A stretch of 64,000 nucleotides of DNA from Galerina marginata (Eukaryota > Basidiomycota > Agaricomycetes > Agaricales > Galerinaceae). Below the pieces are notes generated by a model. That model worked only from the letters and a program-made list of their open reading frames with translations, ran no database searches and was not told the DNA's origin. A program made the translations under genes and the position numbers. The stretch spans positions 496,001 to 560,000 of the forward strand of contig JAECYW010000028.1 of assembly GCA_023014335.1 (NCBI GenBank), read 5' to 3'. This document shows, one piece after another, positions 46,698 through 58,069 of this stretch. Numbering within the stretch: the stretch's first letter is position 1; each line of letters begins with the position of its first letter.

Positions 46698-49600
46698 ATG
46701 TCTGCGGATTTGTCTGCGCTGCTGAGCTCGTCGAAGAATCTAACGTCGCACTTATCGCGGCCCGACCTTCCCTCCGTCAATCTCTCGCTCGACCAGATCG
46801 AAGCACTCTCCCGCCGCCTCGTGTCGCGCCAACCAGGAACATCCGTCGATGCAGATCGCGCGTACGTCTCTCCCCCTCTCCTCATATCCCTACTAACTAA
46901 CCCACGCAACAGCAACTACCTCCTCGCCCAAGCACACGTCGACGCATCCGCCCTCTCCTCCTCCATCGCCCACCTCAACACCAGCACCACCTTCTCCCCC
47001 CTCCAGCCCCTCCAAGACACCGACGTCGCAGGGTACCTCCGCATCGCACACGAGCAGAACCTCATTTCGACCATCGAAGAAGGAAGAAAGGACACCCAGG
47101 AGGAGTTTTACCGCGTGCTAGAGGAGAGGGCGCAGAAGGACTGGGAGGCGAAGAAGAAGCGCGTGTTTGAGGAGCTTGGCGGACGGGTGGCGAGTGCTGG
47201 TGCGGGTAATGTGGATCTCAGAGCCAGTGCACTCGGGAAGAGTGCGTTGGGGGTACGTGCTTTGTTCATTTGTTTTCTTTCATGCTCTTAAACATCTACA
47301 GGCGCCTACAGCAAGCCCGAGCCTGTCTCTCCAAATGCAAACCAAAATGATGGCCTACGACCGTGTCATCACAGACCTCAACAGCGCCCGCCTCCAAGGC
47401 ACATCCTACCCCATCGTCCACGCACTCATCAACGCCTCCCTCGCCGTCGCATCAGACGTAAGTCCCTCCCCACTCCACCTTCTCTCCCACTAACAACCCA
47501 ACCTCCCCCATCCCAGCCCCGCTCAATCCAAACCACCCAAAACTTCCACGTCCTCTCCAAAATAACAGCCGAACCCCCCGCTCTCCCTCCCATAACCCAC
47601 GCAGGCGCACACATCCTCAACGCCCCGCTCTTCGAACGCAAATTCGCCAGAGCATACCTCGACGCCTCTTCTCCTGCCTCCTCTCCCACCTCCTCGTCCC
47701 CCGCGGCTGTGGCTCTGCGGAGGCAGATAGCAAAAGGCGCACGGGAGGCGCTGGAGGAGCAGTACTTTGATATTCTCGAGCGGACAGTGCAGGCCCGACC
47801 TGCGGAGGCGAGGTTGGGTGGAGACCCGAGCGTCGCGAATCGCGTGCGGGCGTTTTTGGCGGTAAGGTATTATCGGAATGGGGAGTGGGAGGAACGCATC
47901 GAGGTGCGTGCTTGTGTGCCTTGGTGGTTTTTAACGTTTATGTTGACAATTTTGGTGCACAGCTCTTGGCGGGCCAACCACTGTGGGCCAAGCTCTTCTA
48001 CCTCGTCCGCACAGGCCACGTACAAGAGGCGCTCGCGGAGGCGACGAGCTTCCAGCAAGCCATCGAGAGCCGCGAGGCGAGCTTCGTCACGCACTTCCGC
48101 ACCTGGATCGAGTCGCCTGATAGGAAGTGCGTCCTGTTCCCTTCTCCATATCACTTCCTCTCTGTCTGTCCATTCCTGTGTTCATACATTAACCCCCCTT
48201 TCCCAACAGACTCCCCAAAGCCCATCGAGACCACCTCCAAGCGGTATACAACGCACACATGCTGCACTCCGCCACCGCCGACCCGTTCAAGCTCGCGCTC
48301 TACAAGCTCATGGGCCGCCTCGAGCCTGGGAGGAGGAGCGTCCCGCTTGTAACGACGACGACGGAGGATTGGCTATGGTTTCAGTTTGCTATGGTGCGTT
48401 TCTGTTTTTTTTTTTGGTGGTGTTTTTGGAGGTCTGTTTGGGGGTCTTGGGTCACTTTGCGCCTCCCTCTCCTTTGTTTTCCATCTGTTACCTCGTATCT
48501 GCTTGTCTTTTCCTTCCTTCTCCCTTTCCTCCTACCCTCTTCTACCCTCTCCTCTCCAACTGACCAATCCCCAACCCACAGGTCGACGAAGACGAAGACG
48601 GCGGTCTCCGCGCGCTCGCAGACGTCCTCCTCGGATACGGCGAGCGCCACTTTGACGGCCCGCCTAACCAGCCAGGCTCGCGACGCGGCGTGTGGGCAGG
48701 CGTGCTCCTTATGTGCGGGCAGTTCGAGAGGGTGCGTGCTGATTCCTATTTCTGTTCCTATTCCTATTTCTGTTCTATTCTCAGTCTGTTCACTTTTTTG
48801 ATTTTTAATTTTTAATTCTACGATAGGCCGTCGCTGCGCTCTGGGAGTATCAAGAGACGGAGGTTGAAGCTGTCCACCTCGCTATTGCGCTCGCGTACCA
48901 CGGTTTATTACGCGTCTCGTCGCGCGCTGAGACGTCAGACGTTACTCCTCGTGAGTCCCCCTCCATCCTCACCACCACAAAATTTAATCAACCCCCCTCC
49001 TTTTTTATAGTCTCCCTCCCCCCAAGCGGTCCGCCAGCACTGAGCCTGCCGACCCTCATCTGGCGGTACGTCCGCCAGTTCGTCAAGATGGACGCCAAGG
49101 AGGCGCTGCAGTACATCTACTGCATCACTTTGTCTGCTGATCAGGGGAATGGGGTGGGCAAGGAGCAGGTCAGTGGCTGGCTTTTCCTCTTCTTTCCTGA
49201 CACATGAGAGGAGGAGGCTGACGAGTGAAAACTAGGTCGAAACGACGTGGGAGCTCGTGAGGCGGGTCATCGTGATGGCGGACGGCGGGCCGGCGTGGGA
49301 AGAGCTGGTGGGCGGGATCAGGAACGAGGGCGGGCGATTCGTGAGTACCCATTCCCTCCTCTACAGTTCATACACACCAACTAACCCACCCCACCCCAGC
49401 CCGGCGTCCTCGAACAAGCCCTCCCCCTCCTTCACCTCTCCTCCCTCCCACAATACCACACCCACATCCTCCTCCTCGCCGCCCACCACGCGCAAGAAAA
49501 CTCGCGCACCGCCGAAGCCATCAAGCTCTACAACCTCGCCGAGGACTACACCACCGTCGTCTCGTGCCTCGCCACCGCGCTCGGGAACACCGTCGCGCTG

Positions 49601-50221
49601 GTGAGCCTGGATGAGAAGGGGCGGGCGGTGGAGCGGACGGCGGCGGAGATTTTGAGGCATTATGAAAGGGCGAATCGGGCGGTGGGGAGGGAGAGGGAGG
49701 CGGTTGTGAGGTTGTTGAGGATTAGGGAGGCGAGGGAGGAGAGGGGGAGGGGGAGGGATGAGGTTGCGCTTGATGTGAGTCTTTTTCGTGCTTTTTTTTT
49801 TTGTGGTTGATGGGGCTAATAATTTTTGTTGATAGATTATGGAGTCCACTGACTTGATCCCGCTCTCAGGCGACATTGCTAAAATCACGCGCCGCGCGGA
49901 GGAGTTCCGCGATCTGCACGAGGCACTGCAGAAGAACCTCCAGACCTACCTCACGCTCACCATGGACGCGCTCGCGGGCGTGCACCAGAGGGTCAAGGCG
50001 GCCGCTGTGCCGGATGCAACGAAGCAAATGGTCAATTCTTTTCCCTTCTTTAACTGAATAAATAACTAAATGAATGAACTTGAACCCTTGTAATGTAGAC
50101 CCTAGCGAGTATACGGAAAAAATCGCGCTCGCTGATGGTATTTGCGGGCATACTGAAGTACCGCATGTCGCCGGATGTGTATTCGTATCTGGCGCGGCTG
50201 GACGTGGAGATCGCGCTCTAA
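46698..50221 (+). CDS. NIC96: Nucleoporin NIC96 / Nup93
   Basis: Thirteen exons from 46698 to 50221 (borders: 46861/46913, 47252/47302, 47457/47517, 47903/47963, 48126/48210, 48393/48582, 48731/48827, 48950/49011, 49168/49236, 49340/49400, 49774/49836, 50030/50099) give 874 residues in frame. It is a linker nucleoporin of the inner ring of the nuclear pore complex. The N-terminal helix MSADLSALLSSSKNLTSHL is followed by a coiled-coil section, as in Nup93, which binds the Nup62 complex. The alpha-solenoid then shows family landmarks: RVRAFLAVRYYRNGEW, QPLWAKLFYLVRTGHVQEAL, WLWFQFAMV, YGERHFDG, FERAVAALWEY, AVHLAIALAYHGLLR, LIWRYVRQFVKMDAKEAL and the C-terminus FAGILKYRMSPDVYSYLARLDVEIA. A first exon MSADL start fits the coiled-coil onset. 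Confidence 0.95.
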
Positions 50222-51071
50222 GTTTGATCGTGAAGGTGGGGTTGGTTTTACTAGTACTAGTAGGTTGACTGGGTGGAGACTTGGAGTGTGCTCTCGATTT
50301 CGACGTTGTTGTGTTTAGTTTTTACCTCAAAAAATGCTTCGATGTGTTGTGCCTTTTGGGCTTCATGAAAATGTAATGTTGAATCTGCCCACAAGTTCTT
50401 TTCGTATAAACAACAACTTTTCCGATCTCTATACTCAGCGATGCAAATGGTCAAGGACCTCTTGACGCTGACGGTACAAGCACCTGGAAGCGCCCCGGAC
50501 TTGAATGTTCTCCGCCTTTTTAATCCCTTGACACAAAAAGGTCGTCACAGTTAACGTTGAAGTATCTGGCACGCGTATAGTAGGCCTGCTCAGCTGTCCG
50601 GTATTTCTCCAGAAGGGTCCTGGTCGATCACGATCATTGACAAATGGGAATATCAAATTACATCCGCCCTGTGGTGTATCCCCTACCAAAAATGGCAACC
50701 GCGCCACTCTTTAGGCTTCTTCATTAGCCGGCTGATAAATCACCCATTAACTAATTATAACCTCGCATCCTCTCGCGTCCGCATCAGCGGACCCAGACAC
50801 AGAAGCCCTTTCATGACCGTTTGACATCTCTTGATGGACAACTAAAACACAGCTTGTGCTCCATTTGTGGTAGGGAGGTGGAGAAGGACCATTTACTTGT
50901 GCTTCCTGTCAATGGAGCTGTAGTTTGACAGCCCAAGCGGACCAATCCTGGACACTACCCTACTCTGGTCCCCGATGTGCGAGGGGAATGTCGTGTTCGT
51001 ACAATGCAGGACTAGCAAGAGCGTATAAAGCTTTCGCTTAGGGTTTCGGAATACGCTTTGCATCCACCATT
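50222..51071. other. Intergenic, no gene recognised
   Basis: Minus-strand open frames at 50257-50454 and 50435-50707 lack motifs and splice support. The last 100 bp before 51072 (CATCCACCATTATG) form the promoter and 5' UTR of the next gene. A perfect ACTAGTACTAGT motif lies near 50251. Confidence 0.4.
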
Positions 51072-52635
51072 ATGTCTTCGGCGCTACCCCCTATCCCTGC
51101 AGACATCGGAAGAACGTACGTCCTCCTTTGCTTCCTCGTTTTAGAGGAATAGTCTCTAATCTCCCGTATTTCTCGCAGGGCTGGTCCTTTAGTATGCTTC
51201 CATCAGATCTTTCTTAGAACTCTAGGCTCATAATTTATAGCTTATAGGCTATCTTTTGAATTGGGGTCTTCTCGGGATCCTTTCCACCCAAGTTTGTACG
51301 TCGACACAAACTGCCATCACTTTCGTCTCTTCCTGATTCTTGATCTTTTGCGCTCTCCAGATTTCTACTACCTCGCCTTCCCCAAAGACTTGACCCAGAG
51401 CAAAACTCTCGTCTATGGCGTTTACCTGTTCGAGATTGTCCAGACCCTCATGCTCACTCAGACCTGTTTCGCCACCTTCGCTACGGGCTTTGGCAACCTC
51501 AACGCCATAAATAACATTGGTGTCATCTGGTTCGCGGTCCCCATCATGAGTTCCCTGGGTATGTGGTTATAATTAGTTTTTACACCATTTTAGATCTCAC
51601 ACTGTGGATCCTTCTTCTTGATGGTAGTGGCATTCGTGGTACAAACATTCTACGCATACCGCATCGGCCTGTTGTCCCGGTCTATCGTGGTCCCGATAGT
51701 GATTATACTCGTGTGTTTTTTTCAAGACACTCACATGGCGCTAACATCGCTGATAACATGTTTTATTTCCTATAGCTCGGATGCATCCAACTGGGAGGCG
51801 GTCTTGCCACAGGATACTTCGGCGCCAAGGCCATTCGATTCACCGATTTTCTGGGGGAGAGAACCTTTATCACCACTGCAGTAAGGCGCTTAAGTTTTAG
51901 ACACATTCACTCAATTCCTAATGATCCACCCCCACTCCGCATCTAGTTCTGGAATGGAGGAGGTGCACTGTGTGACGTCGTTATTGCCGCTTCCATGACA
52001 TACTATGTGGGTGTCTCAATCATGTAACATCAAAGGACTTCAGGCAAACTTTTCTACAGTTGTCAAGGAGCAAAACAGACTGGAAGCCTACACAAAATAT
52101 TGTGCAAAAACTTATACGAGTGGTCATTGAGACAGGTACTCTCACAGGTACTGCTAATAATTAATATTGTTCCATCTGATTGTCAACACGCTGATTATTC
52201 ACGTTGATCCTTAAAGCCTCCATCGCGATCGTCAACTTGGTGCTCTCCGTACTTCCAGGAAGCCCGACGTATTTCCAGACCACATCATCAATGTTGGGCA
52301 AGGTGTACTCCAATACCATGATGGTGGTGTTCAACAGCCGCGCGAGCGTCGGAAATAGAGACGACAAGTCTGCAGAGACCTACGCAACCCAGTCGGTCGC
52401 GCCTAGACCTGGACTTACTCAGAGAGTTGTCCGAGTTCCAGGTACGCCTAAGGCTACCTCGAGAGAAGACGGCTGGAGTCTCCCTATGGAAACATTTATT
52501 CAACAACGAGTATGTTCCATTCTTTATCAGAGGTTGCAAACACTAACCTAATGCCTTCCAACTGTACAGCCGAACAGTCCTCTGGAATACGTTCAAGCTT
52601 GGGACGTTAAAAGGTCTCCAGACCGTGCGGTCTAG
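51072..52635 (+). CDS. DUF6534 seven-transmembrane protein
   Basis: Ten exons (51072-51115, 51179-51191, 51241-51295, 51361-51558, 51628-51710, 51776-51880, 51947-52006, 52060-52147, 52217-52509, 52570-52635) give 334 residues. The protein has about seven hydrophobic helices: PLLIGYLLNWGLLGILSTQV, YYLAFPKD with KTLVYGVYLFEIVQT, WFAVPIM with VAFVVQTFYAYRIG, VVPIVIILLGCIQLGGG, GALCDVVIAASMTYYL, IRVVIETGTLTASIAIVNL and LGKVYSNTMMVVFNSR. These are the hallmarks of DUF6534, a family strongly expanded in Agaricomycetes whose role is unknown. The topology resembles a receptor or channel. The C-terminal tail of about 80 residues is cytosolic-like and Ser/Thr/Arg-rich (QSVAPRPGLTQRVVRVPGTPK). Exon 2 is only 13 nt, as derived from frame continuity. 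Confidence 0.9.
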
Positions 52636-53613
52636 TACCTTTGGACATTTTAACTTAATTTTTATTTGTATTTCGCCACACAATTTATTTAAGCCTGGGG
52701 TATCTATTTATCTCTAAATTGTTGACCTCCAAAAAGGTGAGTGCCGGAGTAGACGAGAACGTCATCACAGCAACGTCGGTCGATGGTCATAATTTCTGGG
52801 ACTCCGGCACATCTGGTGCTTCGAATAGCAGGATTATCTCGGGAGGCATGGGCAGGAGGATATCAACTGTCCATATATATTTTTTTATCATGACGATTAC
52901 AATAAGCATGCCGGTCATTGGAAAAAAATTTAGAACAGGATCAAGGTACAGTTGGACGCTGGGGTAGTACATTCCAAGCCAGCAAGACTGCCGCTGCTGA
53001 TTTTTGGGCCTTGAGCTCGTGCTATGCTGACGTCGAACGAATCCTGATTGTCTGAAAATCCGACTTCATGGGGACCTCCCCTAGCTAGGTGTTTCTGAGG
53101 CAAGAGTCGACCGGCACAAGCACATCGCCAAGATGGGCTGTTTGGCAAAGACTGAGAGTATTTTGTCGTTGTCAGAACGATCAACCCAAGACATGGAGAG
53201 AAAGACACAGTGGAAGAATGAATGAGAAGCAAGAGTCACATATGACCCTGAGTAACTTGAACTAAACCACGTTTCGTCAAATTTGTTCTTCGAGATCAAG
53301 TTCAAGCCCCTTCGGTGCCAATCTGGTTTCATATGCTAAACCGAGTTAGCGAGAACCATTAGGCGATGCCTCATCCTTCGTTCTTACGAGAAAGAAACAG
53401 CAACCTACCACAATTTCACATCGGAATCAAAAACAAATAATATAACTTAATGAAAGAGGAATATCAGATCCTATTTTATTGGTGCGTTGATGTATTTGAA
53501 GAGACGTACACGTTCGTTCATGAGGACGAAAGATATCAAGGCCCAAGGAGAAAAGATCGAGCTCTTCGTAGTGGGCAGCGCCATGCTCCCAGTTCTAGAC
53601 CCAGATTAATTGC
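52636..53613. other. Intergenic, no gene recognised
   Basis: Open frames on both strands (52719-52967 plus; 52787-53332 minus) overlap and have no recognisable family features. The region between the convergent DUF6534 and SMN genes probably holds both 3' UTRs. Confidence 0.4.
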
Positions 53614-54719
53614 CTACCTCTCAGTCGGGGTGAACTCTTCATCTTCATCTTCATCGACTTCTTCGTCGACTTCTCCGGCAAGTTGTTCTTCAGCGTCGTC
53701 TTCATTATGGGCAGAATCCTGCTCCGTCGACGAGGTTTGATTTTGCGACAGCTGCCGCTGGCACTGGGTTTGGGAGATGGGAAATGAGATGAGTGAACTT
53801 AAGAAGAGAAGAGTGCAAAACTTGCCTGGTACATGGCTGTCCAATATCCGCCCCAGTACATAGCATTCAAAGCACGCTGGAAGGCTTCGTCCTGACTAAC
53901 CATGGCGCCTGGTGGCGTATCTGGAATATAGTTCATGTTCGCAAACGCTGGCATCGTAGGTCCCGAATCTGCGGGAGCTGTGGACATCTCATCGAGCGAT
54001 GGATCATGCGTGGGGACGAAGGTGTCAAAGTCGACAGGTTTCGAGTCGCGTTCAGTGTCCTCATGTACTGCTGGGTCAGGTGCAACTGCGGTTTGGATCG
54101 TCCTGGAAGCTGCATTGGAGGCGCGTTTTGAGGGATCTACAGGAATATTGTACCACCTGGAAATCAATCAGTACACAATAAAATTTGAGTTCGCGTTGTG
54201 AACGTCACAAGACTGGACCAGCTTGACTCACAAAGGTGACTTTTTGACTGGCTCTTTTTTCCAGTCCTTCTCCGGTCCATGATAAGCTTCGTATTCTTCA
54301 GTGGCGGCCTCCCAAGCGTCCAAGAGGGCGGAATCATCCCATATTTCTTGATGTGTTAACTCCCGACTTTCTTCCTCTTCTTCGAATTCTCCTTCAGGCT
54401 CCATATCTTCGTTGTCGAATCCTCCCAGTTGTCCTTGTTCCTGCTCCTGATATGTGAACCCATACGCAGCATTCATGTGATTTTTAAAGTCGTCATGAAA
54501 GTTGTCATGGTGCGAAGTTGACGCGTTTCCGGCCGTATTGGTCTGATTTGAACGAAAGTCCGAATCGCGGTATTTTGCCTTTTGGTTGTTGTTCCTCTTT
54601 CGCCTTTTGTTTGGAGGCCGTTGTCCGGCGCGAGAAGAAGGCGAGGGTTTGATCTGCTCTTCTGAGTGACTGTAAGGTAGAGTTATATCATCGTAAGATA
54701 CGACGGGCCTTGTAGACAT
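53614..54719 (-). CDS. SMN1: Survival motor neuron (SMN) protein
   Basis: Exons 54719-54232, 54156-53826 and 53763-53614 give 322 residues. SMN is the core of the SMN-Gemin complex that loads Sm proteins onto snRNAs. Start MSTRPVVSYDDITLP matches the fungal N-terminus. A basic Lys/Arg-rich stretch (RPPNKRRKRNNNQKAK) follows. The Gemin2-binding helix EIWDDSALLDAWEAATEEYEAYHG is at about 120-145, and the oligomerising YG box SQDEAFQRALNAMYWGGYWTAMYQ at about 250-273. No Tudor domain is seen between them, as in S. pombe Smn1. A third exon adds an unusual acidic tail (EEVDEDEDEE) after the YG box. Intron 2 appears to use a GC donor (CAG|GCAAGT). A longer in-frame N-terminus exists upstream of 54719 but fits the family less well. 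Confidence 0.85.
53764..53825 (-). other. GC-AG intron in the SMN gene
   Basis: The exon ending ATGTACCAG is followed by GCAAGTTTTGC, and the intron ends ACCCAG before TGCCAGCGGCAG. No GT donor nearby preserves frame with the acidic exon. If the intron is not removed, the protein would stop soon after the YG box (ASFALFSS), so retention would delete the acidic tail. Confidence 0.65.
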
Positions 54720-55022
54720 CGTAGCTTCCGGAAACGAAAGCTCGTCTTGCAGCTTCGCGAAAGAGGAGTAGTTGTTTGGCAAGGCACAGACCAAACAAGC
54801 GAACACTGCATTTTTGACTGTCATCCGAACTTGCCCTGTTTCCACTGCAGAGAAATCCAACTCCATCTCTTGATTCTCTTCCCATAACCACACAGATTCT
54901 AATTCCACCTCGATCGGTTTTTTCGATGCATACACGCGTGCTCGGAACAAGGGAAAATTCTCATTTTTAATTGTAAGGCAAGAAAAAACGACATCGTAAG
55001 TCCGGGTGATTTCTTTAAAAAG
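54720..55022. promoter_or_regulatory. Short spacer between SMN and the P450 gene
   Basis: About 300 bp between the SMN start and the P450 stop (same strand). The SMN frame stays open for about 77 codons upstream of its chosen start, so part of this may be coding or 5' UTR. Confidence 0.35.
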
Positions 55023-57243
55023 TTACACTGAAAGTTCCATTCTAGCGGATTCAATAAGCTTTTCGACATTTCCTGAGCGTGGTGTCAACCGAAGCTTGAA
55101 TGGTTTTGGGTGACTGCAGAAAGACATTCATCGTAGAACAAAATGCTCGCATCATTCTCGAGAACATACCTGACCAACCCGTCCGTATATTGGATTAAGG
55201 GCTCCACAACCTTGCCGTCACCGTCAACGGGTTTTGATATATTGTAAACTGACAAGATAGATGCGATGGCAAGCCACGCTGTATTCTGTACAAGGTGGCG
55301 ACCCGGACAAATGCTGCATGCAAAGTCAGCACCTTGGAACGGAAGGAAAAATAGAGATTCTAATGTACCGTCGACCAAATCCAAATGCACCGATTATACT
55401 TGGGTCTGCCTGGACTTCAGCCTCGCCCTCTTGGATAAACCGTTCAGGCCGGAACTTGAACGGCTCAGGGTATATTTCTTCGTCGTGGAGAATGGCCCTT
55501 GAATCGCAGGTTTAGTAGCAAAATAAAAAGGGAAAGATCAAGAATGCTTACCAAACATTGGGGGTAATCGTAGCACCTATCCGTTCCGGTCAAGGGTTGC
55601 TCAGTTGAAACGGCAGCCTAACTTACCTGCGGGGATGCGATATCCATCGTACACATCTTCACGAATAGCACGGTGTGGAAGAGCTAGGCGACACATGAAT
55701 ATGTATGGGCCCGATAATAGATGCGTGTTACTCACCAAGCGGAGTGACTGGACCCCATCGCATCGTTTCGGAGATAATTGCATCGATGTACGGCAAAGAT
55801 TCTCGGTCACTGAAATCTGGCAATCGAGATTTTCCAACAACAGCGTCAAGATCAGCCTGAGCACGGTGTTGAACGGCGGGGTAATGGGCCATTGCTAGCA
55901 TAAACGAGTTGAGTAGAGATGCTGTCTATTCAGAATGTAAGTCATAGAGAAAAGAAGACATTGAATCCGCTACATACTGTATCAGATCCCGCTGTAGATG
56001 TAGTAGATTTAAATTATTCCCAAAACAGGGTTGCGAGGATTTGCATGCTCACCTAGGTACATGATAGCCGCACAATTTCGGACGACTTCTTCCTCTTCAG
56101 TATTTATACTACCTTCAGCCTTCAGCCTTTCCAGATTGTCAAATACATAAGATTGTTGTGCGACGCCATCGGCCTGTAGGGATGATTCAGAGCTTACTCT
56201 TGGGATGGAAAGACAATAACCTACGATTGCTTGCTTAGTAGCCTTGAATGGGACATCTCGAAGCGCGCGTGCGCCAACGGCCCACACTTCGGCTTTCCTC
56301 TTGAAGCCTGCCCCTGGAAACCACTCTAGGCATTGCCAAAACCATCTCCGTGAGCTAAAATTCAATCAGGACAGGAGCAGAGACCATACTTGGGATGTGT
56401 TTCAAAGCGGGGATGTACTCCACTAGATAATTTCCGGCATGTACAATTTGCAGCAGGGGCTCGAGTGCATTTAGCACCAGCCCGACATAAAAGTCATCCA
56501 CGGGTTGAATCTCATAGCCATAGGCCGCGCGCAAGACAATGGAGGCAACATAACTGCAAGCTAGTTGGTGGACAGTCGAGAAAGACATGCATACCACTTA
56601 CTGTCGTATATGGGCGGGAAACTCTTCTGGGGATTTCGAGAAGTTCTCGAGGAGAGTAGTCACGGCTTTCTTGTGGGAAGGATAGTACGAGGAGAGGTTG
56701 CGAGGTTGGAAATATTGATGAAAACTCCTCCGGTGACGTCTAAAGTCGTTTACTAAACTATTCCGAACTGAAAAGGAAAAGTAGATTTCCTACCTCCATC
56801 TGTCAGTATATGACATGTGAGCGAAGTCCCATTCCCAGTCTACAAGCTCATTCGCCATGACCTGCAGAAAGGGTGTGTGAGATTGACGATTGACATACGC
56901 AGTCAGAGGAGCGAAGGACGATTGATACCATTCTGGGCCTGTCGGAATAGTTGAATGAACGTTTCTCAAGCAGCTCGGTCGCCACTTTCGAAGAATTAAG
57001 GATGATTGTGGTGTGGCCAAAAACATTGAGGTGAACAATCTCCCCGTATTTCTTCTGCCATTCCGTATAAGTAAGCCACGCATAATCGTGAGGTATGTCG
57101 GAGGCGTTGCCGATGAGGGGGAAACCGTTTGGCCCAGGAGGCAATGGCAAGCGACGCGATCGCCTGTGCCAGAGGTAAATAAAGTACGAGGGGATAAGGA
57201 TGGCAAGGAAAGTTACAATTGAATGCATACGGGTGGTTATCAA
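55023..57243 (-). CDS. Cytochrome P450 monooxygenase
   Basis: Thirteen exons join in frame to 518 residues from Met at 57243, or 513 from the second Met at 57228. The N-terminus MHSIVTFLAILIPSYFIYLW is a single ER membrane anchor, followed by the proline-rich hinge LPLPPGPNGFPLIGN. P450 motifs are all present: the I-helix oxygen-binding AGSDTT (about 298-303), ExxR in SETMRW (about 354), the PERF motif RPERF, and the heme loop FGFGRRICPGRH with the axial Cys at about 438. The protein resembles the large basidiomycete set related to CYP620H/CYP64-like O-methylsterigmatocystin oxidoreductase-annotated enzymes, for which substrates are mostly unknown. It works with NADPH-P450 reductase. No biosynthetic cluster neighbours are seen, so it may be a detoxification or secondary-metabolism enzyme. 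Two very short exons (14 and 25 nt) were required by frame. Confidence 0.92.
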
Positions 57244-58069
57244 TAGGCTAGTCCCTTCTCCATTGTCGCTTTATAAAGCTGTAGGAAGCAGGATGAACAG
57301 ATCGTCCGGACCCAAATGGATGGGTGTGGGGGATGACGATACGCAATACAGAAACTCTTCCTTTCTCGACTTCAAGAAGCAGAATTCCATCATGCAATTG
57401 GGGCGGACATCAGGGGATTGTGGTCATATACTTAGATAGATGTGAGAGGCCGGGTTTATGTTGTGACGAGTCCTATTTATAGGCCGGGGTGTTCATCCGG
57501 TTATTATTGACTTTTATTTGCATAGCAGTTGTCTCTCTGCCTCATAAATTGTAGAGTGTATGAACACCATGAGATTCGCGACTACAGCACTCTTCATACT
57601 CGCAAATGATGTTTGTCCTCGACCTTAGCCAAAACTGAAGGTCGCTCATAGACCGTTCGAATGGTCTTGTACTTTACATTGGCTGGAGGCACGATGGCCA
57701 GCAGATCTCCAGGCCTGTGGTGACCTCCACCTCTTGGTATCCTTCTTCCGGCTCCGAGACTCAAGGTGACCTTTCGCCGTCACTGAAAAGCAAAACGCGA
57801 CCAGACTGTCCCTTCGTCGCGTTTTTAACCCCAACGTCGCGACGTACTTCTACACATCCACAGTCGAACGAACGAGATGCCGCCACCAACAACCTTGGGT
57901 ACAGCGACGATGGTCACTGCATAGCCCTGGCAGTTTCGCGATGTCGAATGTATAGGTCACTTGTTTTCATCTTCAAACCTGACGATGTATTTTCATAGAA
58001 ACATTTCGAAATGATTTGCATTATTACAAGTAAAAACTAAGACCAAGAAACCGGGCATGACTGTATGAG
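57244..58069. other. Intergenic, no gene recognised
   Basis: Upstream region of the P450 gene and 3' flank of the helicase/TPR gene. Small open frames at 57646-57998 on both strands overlap and have no motif. Confidence 0.4.

Noticed and set aside
46358..46915. 185-codon minus-strand open frame over the NIC96 5' end
   Set aside because: It overlaps the well-supported first two exons of NIC96, has no motif and reads like an antisense shadow.
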